From Forficula auricularia (Eukaryota; Arthropoda; Insecta; Dermaptera; Forficulidae), in assembly GCA_024734495.1 (NCBI GenBank), contig JALMQS010000066.1, positions 5,299,490 to 5,363,489 of the forward strand: a DNA stretch of 64,000 nt, read 5' to 3'. Position 1 is the first letter of the stretch. Each line of letters begins with the position of its first letter. Shown here in pieces: positions 57,906-64,000 of this stretch. The notes under the pieces were generated by a model. That model was given only the letters and a program-made list of their open reading frames with translations. It was not told the origin of the DNA and did no database searches. The translations under genes and the position numbers were made by a program.

Positions 57906-58309
57906 CAGTTGGTTCTTAACCTTATGGGTCGCGACCGCAAAATTGGGTCGCAAAGCATATTCTCTTTGGGTCGCGCAGAGTCGTTAATCAAATATTTTAT
58001 TTATTATTTTTCATTTATAAGTTGAAAATAATATTTTGATTTATTCAATACTATCACAAATAAGAAAATATGAGAAAAACACGCTCTTTTTCATTAAATT
58101 TTCCTTAGAATCGCCGAAAGTATGCCTTTTTGTTTCATCTTAATTATTACAACAAAATATATTATATGTGAGTTAAAAAAAGTCATCATTGAAAATTGAA
58201 GAAAATTTCTATCGTCTAAAAAAGGTGATTAATTTTTTTGACGGGGGGGGGGTCGCGTCATGAACATCTTTCTCAAATTTGGGTCGCAGCTTAAAAAGGT
58301 TGAACACTG
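57906..58309. mobile_element. hAT-like MITE with GGGTCGCG subterminal words
   Basis: CAGTTGGTTCTTAACC and (inverted) CAGTGTTCAACCTTTTT ends; GGGTCGC repeated five times inside. No matching 8-bp flanks found. Confidence 0.6.
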
Positions 58310-58362
58310 CCTGTACGGGGCCCCCAGCAGGCGCTTATTCCGCACCCATGATCCGGCTTTAC

Positions 58363-59284
58363 CTCTTCTAAAATACTTGAGATATCAAATTCTCATTTGT
58401 AGAATATTTTCATAGTTATAAGTTAAGCGACTTCGAATGGCGTCAGGTACAAAAATGACTCTTTCTCACGGTCAATTTAAAATGAATTAAATTTTAAAAA
58501 ATTTTGGTTAATTCTACTTAAAGATATCTTTACGAGATACCTCTTATAGCAGAGGTCGGAGGAACTTTTTTAGCCATTACCCCAAAATATTTATGCGTAG
58601 GTTCACTGTTACCCCTACATTCTGAAAATCAAAAAAAAAGCAAGGTAAATGTATATTATTTATTATTTATTGGATTAGTTGGAATTATTTGAAAACTTCC
58701 AAAAACAAAGCTAACTTTGAAAAAAAGCTATCTTGTTTTGTTCTGCTTTTTGTCTGGCTCACGCCCCACAGGGGTCAATGTAATTGTTAAGGGGGCAATC
58801 TCGAAAATAGACTCGACCTAGTGATAAGTATTTGTATTTTATTTTTATTTATTTCAGTTTTAGAAGCATGTAACACATTTTCTAGAAAAAAATTTCCAAT
58901 GGAAAAAACAACTTATTTTGCGATAGGAAAAATGTGTCATATAAGTACATTTAAATATGCATTTTGTAGTCTAAATTTACTTCACGTCATCTTCAATTAA
59001 TTATATCACATATATTATTTTTCATTTTTTTATTATTTATTTTTAGTCCTTTTTTCTCTAAAATTAAAAATAAGCTGATGGGGCCATCCAAATGACTTAA
59101 CCATAGAATATTTAATAAAATAATTTATAATTATTTACGAAAGAACTTACTCCCTGAATTTTGGGCCCATTAGCAATTTACGACATCTCCTTTCGATTAT
59201 GAGACTATTGATGCAAAGGCAACCCAATGATAGTGGAAGCCGCTAATTCCTAATAAAATAATTGATTAGAATGTCATTTTATTG
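58363..59284. other. Unassigned AT-rich stretch
   Basis: CAGAGGTCGGAGGAAC at 58552 resembles a hAT end without a visible partner. No gene. Confidence 0.4.
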
Positions 59285-59287
59285 TTT

Positions 59288-59338
59288 TAATAAAACCTGA
59301 CTATTCAGAGGATTGTCCCTTCTTCAGATAGGTATATA
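59288..59338 (-). ncRNA. Hammerhead-like relic
   Basis: Minus strand: ACCUAU, CUGAAGA, A, GGGA...UCCUCU hairpin, GAAUA in place of GAAAC, GUC, AGGUUUU. Decayed at the last core block. Confidence 0.3.
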
Positions 59339-59339
59339 T

Positions 59340-59825
59340 GTTGCAGTAAAAACCCGCTTTTTAGTAAGAACGCGTTCTTACTAATTAAAACACCATTCGC
59401 TGAATACCTATATGCAAACTAGAGTTTACTGATGTTGGTTGAGTTTGGTGCAAAGGTCTGGAATCTTCTTTTGAACTTCCGCCTCATTTCGTGTATTTAT
59501 TTTCAAAAATTTTTAAACGAAAATGTCAAAAATTACACCCTCTACAACATTTCTTCTAATTTTTCACATTTTCGTTTAAAATTTTTTGAAAATAAATACA
59601 CGGAATGAGGCGGAAGGTCCCAAATGAAGATTCTTTGATTTTTTAAAGAGTTAGGTGTTGGTTCTAGGTGAAACATTTTAATATAATAATAAAACTTGAG
59701 TAAGATTCTTTGAATCAAACTCAACCAACTTCAGTTAACTCTAGTTACCATAAAGGTATTCAGCAAAACGCGTTTTAACTAGTAAGAACGTGTTCTTACT
59801 AAAACACGTGTTTTACTGCAACAGA
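59340..59825. repeat. Foldback with a 63-bp insertion
   Basis: Arms begin TTGCAGTAAAAACCCG and end GTGTTTTACTGCAA; about 200 bp pair. The right arm holds an insert at 59639-59701 flanked by a 12-bp duplication AAGATTCTTTGA (59627-59638, 59702-59713). Confidence 0.82.
59639..59701 (+). mobile_element. 63-bp insertion carrying the GGTGTTGG/GTGAAACAT motif
   Basis: Contains the 23-nt motif at 59654-59676 and little else. The 12-bp duplication marks it as an integrated copy, the shortest member of the family seen here. Confidence 0.6.
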
Positions 59826-60605
59826 TATATTCAGGCACATATAATAGACATACCTACTTGTTTATTTGGATCATGCAAAGGAGGGAGACCTTAAAAAAAT
59901 TCTCCTTAAGAATCAAGAACTCTGCTACTCTCGAGAAACTACATAATTTCAATTAAGAGCTACTACCTGTACTAGATCTAACCAATGGTATCGTAATTAT
60001 TTCCCTTTGGTGCCGGTGGCTTGTAAGGAATGTTCCCATGGTCTCTGCGCTATTTCCCCTATCTCCCTCGATCCCATCGAGTTTACTATTCCCCTGTCTG
60101 ATTTATATAATCCTAATGACATAATAATTAATGTTATCATCAAACAAACACTTCTAAGACGCCATTTCTTTTCTCGATAACTCTCTATCAATCTTACGAT
60201 AATATTATTTATTAATATAGTATATACTTTGAAATAAACGACCTTCAGAAATTGAATCGATTCGGTTCAAATGGAAGGGAAATGAAGCAATTTCATTAAA
60301 ACGTTCATACTAAAACAAATTTTAACCACTAATCAGCAGTTTTTGTTATAACTAAATTACAAAATATTTAGGTTAACGAAATTATTAATAATATATAGAA
60401 TTCTTCACTTTTTCCGAAGATATTATATGTAGTTTAAATTCACACCCCATTATTTCAAGTGGATTAAATAAATAAATAAATATGTTTATTTAATTCTACT
60501 TAATAAGAGATTTAATGAAATACGTCACACCACATTATGAAAAAAAAGTATTTTTGACCCCAAAAAGAATTCGACTCTCCCCAAATAAATTCTGAGGAAA
60601 ATAAA
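59826..60605. other. AT-rich stretch, nothing recognised
   Basis: No supported feature. Confidence 0.5.
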
Positions 60606-60607
60606 TA

Positions 60608-61492
60608 AGGGAGAGACGGGCAAAGTGGCCAAGCTAAAGGTTTGCTGATTTTTCAAACTGTCTTGCAATCGACGTATAGACATCAAAATTAGTGGCTATT
60701 ATACTTCAACTATTCTTGTACCTAAAATAAATTTTCAATCACCTTAGAAATAAGTTAAGGACCTGAAAAAAATTAAATTTACAAAAATTACCTAAATGGC
60801 CACTTTATCCGACATGGTAAGTAAGGCCACTTAACCGCTAAGAAAAAATAACTGATAAAAAACGTTTTAAACTTAGAAAATAATTAAATTAGAGATTAAT
60901 TTAATTTATAATTGTCTTTCGAAGTTGCCTCGTTGTGATTGGGCCCCGGGGTAAAGAAAAAATAATTTTCAACCTTTTGGGTTTGTGGTCGATTGGGATG
61001 GTGTATGAATATAGTTTAGAAAATATAATTTATTTTATTTCTAGAGAAGTTTATAAAATTTTACATTTGCCAAAATAACTTTAAAAAAAAAATTAAGTCT
61101 TTATAAGACGCTATTGAAGTAGTTGGAAAGTTGTTGGCCACTTTGCCCGGATTGTCACCATTACACAACAGGTGTTCTTCCTTAACGACCTGATGGAACT
61201 AAGAGATCGTCAAAGCAGGATTTTGTAGTCAAGTACAACCCGTTCAAAACAATTTCCTTGAAAAACTGTAAGTGACTTGGTTTCATAGTGAGAAATACAC
61301 AAACTGAGCACTTCCCTTACATGGATGGTCAAAAACCTCAAAAATTGTAACTTCTAGAGACGACATGTTAACCAGATCACCCTTCTCAAAGTGTCTGATA
61401 GTATTGAGTGGAACAAGTTCTGGCGTTCCCCTTTCGATACGGGAACTCTGAGGCCCCCTAAACCGCTGTGACCACTTTGCCCGCCTCTCCCC
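60608..61492. mobile_element. TA-flanked MITE with GGGCAAAGTGG ends
   Basis: AGGGAGAGACGGGCAAAGTG and (inverted) GGGGAGAGGCGGGCAAAGTG, with TA on both sides. The word GGCCACTT recurs internally at 60796, 60829 and 61135, as if end-like sites were duplicated. Confidence 0.75.
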
Positions 61493-61734
61493 TACTTACA
61501 TATAACTTGCAAATTTTAAGTTTGTATCTTATTTAGCTAATTAGAGTTACAATGAACTGACAAGCGGAGATATGAATAACAAATATTGTATATCGTATGT
61601 ATTAATAGGTTCCGTTTTTCGTTTGTATTGAGAAGTAAAAATGGAAATTTTTGAGTGGGTCTCGGCACCATTCCTAATGATAATGATCTATTTGCTGGAA
61701 TGAAAGACTTTTCTTTTACGATTGACCTCTAGAC

Positions 61735-63448
61735 CAGGGGTGTCTTATATGGGCCACATTTGAAGAAAAAAATTTGTCTCGGACAACGGATAAAATATTA
61801 TAATTCCATTGATATTTGTTATTCAAAAAAGATAGTTAATAATGTAGAACTAAGAACTTTATTATTTTTTTAGCTCATAGTGAGCTTCTAATTTTACTTT
61901 TCGTAAATTTTATACCTACTTAAAAATATCTTCTCGTATATGTAAATACATACCTACATACTTACAAACAGTGATATTATGTATTAGTATTTGTTTATAT
62001 TTTTCCTGGCTAGATAATTAATATAAAATTCCAATAAAGAGACAATGTTCAATTTTTCTTTAAGATCGGTATCTAATTGTTATTGAAAATTTATTTTTAA
62101 TAAAAATGGAGTCGAAAATAGACCAAAATGATGATATTTTTTCGGAAATCTTGAAATCTATTTTCAGATTCAAAATTTAAAATCAGAACTTTTATTTTTC
62201 GAAAACTTTACAGTAGATTTTCAGATTTCTTATTTTAGGGAATAAAAAATTATTAGGCCAAATTGCTGTGTGTTTTCCAGAATCTACATATAAAACTTCA
62301 AGTTTTAAGAAATTTTCTTACTTTATATTGAGCCACGGGTTGGACAGCCCTGGTTTAAATCGAATGGGATTAAAGAAGGATATGAGGTAAGATGTTTTAA
62401 AAGGGTCACAGATATAATCATCCCTGAATATCCATTATTTATCTACGTGCAAAGATTTATAAGACAGGTCCTGACAAGTTTTAGTCCAGTAGAGAAATTG
62501 TCAATTAATTGTGATTGTTCTAGAAAACCCCAATTCCTTGTCTCCTTGCGTACTAGAATGATAACTATAGACTTGGTTAATGTCGTAGAATTAGTGAAAT
62601 AATAAATATTTTAGAAAATGAAAATAAGAGAAGAAGAATTTTTAAATATTTTTTTATTTTATATAGTTGAGCTTATAATTTTGCTTTTAATGAATTTTAT
62701 TCTTGAAAAAAGCTTCACGTATTGTACAAAATAATTTTAATTTGTTCACTTTTTTAACATTTTCTTATGGAACAATGCTCATATGTTAGCTTTTAACTAA
62801 TTCATTAAAAGATACATAACTTATGTTTCTAAGGTACGTAAAAACTTATTTTAAAACCGGAATAAAGTAATGAAATATTTAAACACATAGTACGAGAACT
62901 TACCATTTCCGATCGTAAAGAATATGAGAAATGATAATTTATTTTTTAAAAGGGCCACGAATATAATAATCCCTGACTATCGATTATCTATTGACATGTA
63001 AGAACATGACAAGTTTTAGTCCGGGAGAAAAATTATCAATTAATTGTGATTGTTCTAGAAAACCCCAATTCCTTGTCTCCTTGTACTAGAATGTTATAAC
63101 TATAGAATTGGTCAGTGTCGTAGCATATACATTATTGAAATAATGAATATTTTAGAAAATGAAAATACGAGAAGAGAAGAATTTTAAATTTTCGAAACTT
63201 CATTATTTTTTTAATCTTATACATACTATAGTTGAGCTTATAATTTTGCTTTTAGTGAATTTTATTCTTGAAAAAAGCTTCACGTATTGTATAAATGTAC
63301 ATTCATATTTCGAAAAAGAGAATAAATATAGGTATCTCTTCATATAAATCTCAATGTTTTAAAGGAAGTTTATGATTTTATGTTGGGCCTCTCACATTGC
63401 AGTGCTAGGTCGCATGCGGCCCACGGGCCCACAGGTTGGACAGCTCTG
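61735..63448. mobile_element. hAT-type element with duplicated interior
   Basis: CAGGGGTGTC start; outer end GTTGGACAGCTCTG at 63448 followed by GTTTAGAC (left flank CTCTAGAC). An internal end GTTGGACAGCCCTG lies at 62352. 62395-62720 and 62930-63290 are direct repeats. Related to 29461-30290. Confidence 0.6.
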
Positions 63449-63783
63449 GTTTAGACCATTCTCCATCTAAAAGAAAAATGAAATAAAATTACTATTTTCA
63501 ATAATAAATTCGATATTTAAAAAGAAAAGAATATTATTAGAAAATATATATACCAATATAAATTACTCATGAATATTAACTGACCTTCGTATGATGATTT
63601 AAAACATTTGCTAGAATTATCATAATTACAATTCTGTTAATACATAAATAACTCAGTTAATCTCTTTTGATATGCATAAATAACTATCCATATGATTCAC
63701 TTAAAAAAAATAAAAATAATTTCTTTTTTCTTCAATCAACATGCATTTCTAAATACCTCAATAGATTAATTTTAAGCTATATA
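63449..63783. other. AT-rich stretch, nothing recognised
   Basis: No supported feature. Confidence 0.5.
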
Positions 63784-63975
63784 AAGGGTGATTCACGGTC
63801 GATGGCACGTTAGACGTTTATGGAAAACGGAACGCAGGATTTTCTGAAAATTTAGCACTCTTACATTTTCTTACCTGTTCTATCGATCTAAAATATTTTC
63901 AGCATTGCGACGTTTCGGCTTCCATCGAAAAGTCGTAGCAACTTTATTTTTTAAATGGAACACCCCGTATATTAA
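63784..63975 (-). repeat. Dispersed element end with hammerhead-like relic
   Basis: Minus strand begins AATATACGGGGTGTTCC and contains GUUGCUACGA...GGAAGCC-GAAACGUC-GCAAU. CUACGA looks like CUGACGA lacking the G. GGGTGATTCACGG near 63785 marks the other end. Confidence 0.4.
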
Positions 63976-64000
63976 CACATTTTTATAACTGTCCTTTTAT

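Larger units (their letters stand above)
56192..58362. mobile_element. Possible large element with CGGATC ends (composite)
   Basis: CAGTGGCGGATC near 56192 and GATCCGGC near 58351 could be inverted ends, and GGGGGC-type sequence lies inside both. It holds three smaller elements. Weak. Confidence 0.25.

Overview
This window looks like a mostly intergenic, repeat-packed piece of an arthropod (probably insect) nuclear genome. By eye it is about 70% A+T. The only clear host gene is the 5' part of a UBE2G1-type ubiquitin-conjugating enzyme at the left edge, split by introns on the minus strand. Almost everything else is mobile DNA or its remains: LINE reverse transcriptase fragments, hAT elements with 8-bp target duplications, a mariner, Helitrons, TTAA- and TA-target elements, Harbinger-like MITEs, tandem arrays and many long palindromes. 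I cannot fix the insect order from the sequence.

Layout. 1-2725: E2 gene (five-exon view, partial), introns carrying a LINE tail and a foldback. 3.2-5.4 kb: two LINE relics in opposite orientation. 5.9-11.7 kb: a TTAA element and a nested cassette bounded by about 70-bp inverted repeats. 12.3-13.2 kb: a 183-bp tandem array. 13.2-15.5 kb: hAT within hAT, carrying a LINE C-terminus and a tRNA-like sequence. 17.2-28.6 kb: palindromic elements that carry hammerhead-ribozyme-like cores, mixed with TTAA elements, a Helitron, a GC-richer possible promoter island (24.64-25.06 kb), and a hAT with a folded-back mariner inside. 29-44 kb: hAT elements, a 1.1-kb foldback and a decayed coding region split by a hAT. 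44-53 kb: TA MITE, Helitrons, and a LINE ending in a 221-bp tandem array. 53-64 kb: Harbinger-like MITEs, a GC-rich island with an unidentified minus-strand reading frame, and more hAT and foldback elements.

The best candidate for an under-described system is the set of short palindromic elements at about 17.2, 23.3, 25.4, 27.7, 40.6 and 50.1 kb. Each carries the order [helix I strand]-CUGANGA-[hairpin]-GAAAC-(GUH)-[helix I strand], which is hammerhead topology, usually once per arm in inverted orientation. One copy is bounded by an 8-bp target duplication. Several share a 23-nt motif (GGTGTTGGTT then GTGAAACAT) at the other end. Hammerhead motifs are established in the terminal repeats of Penelope-like retroelements, whose repeats may be inverted; that these are their non-autonomous derivatives is inference, and no Penelope reverse transcriptase is seen here.

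The E2 gene has two one-base frameshifts, both in the same nine-base context, so small indels in this assembly should be treated with caution.
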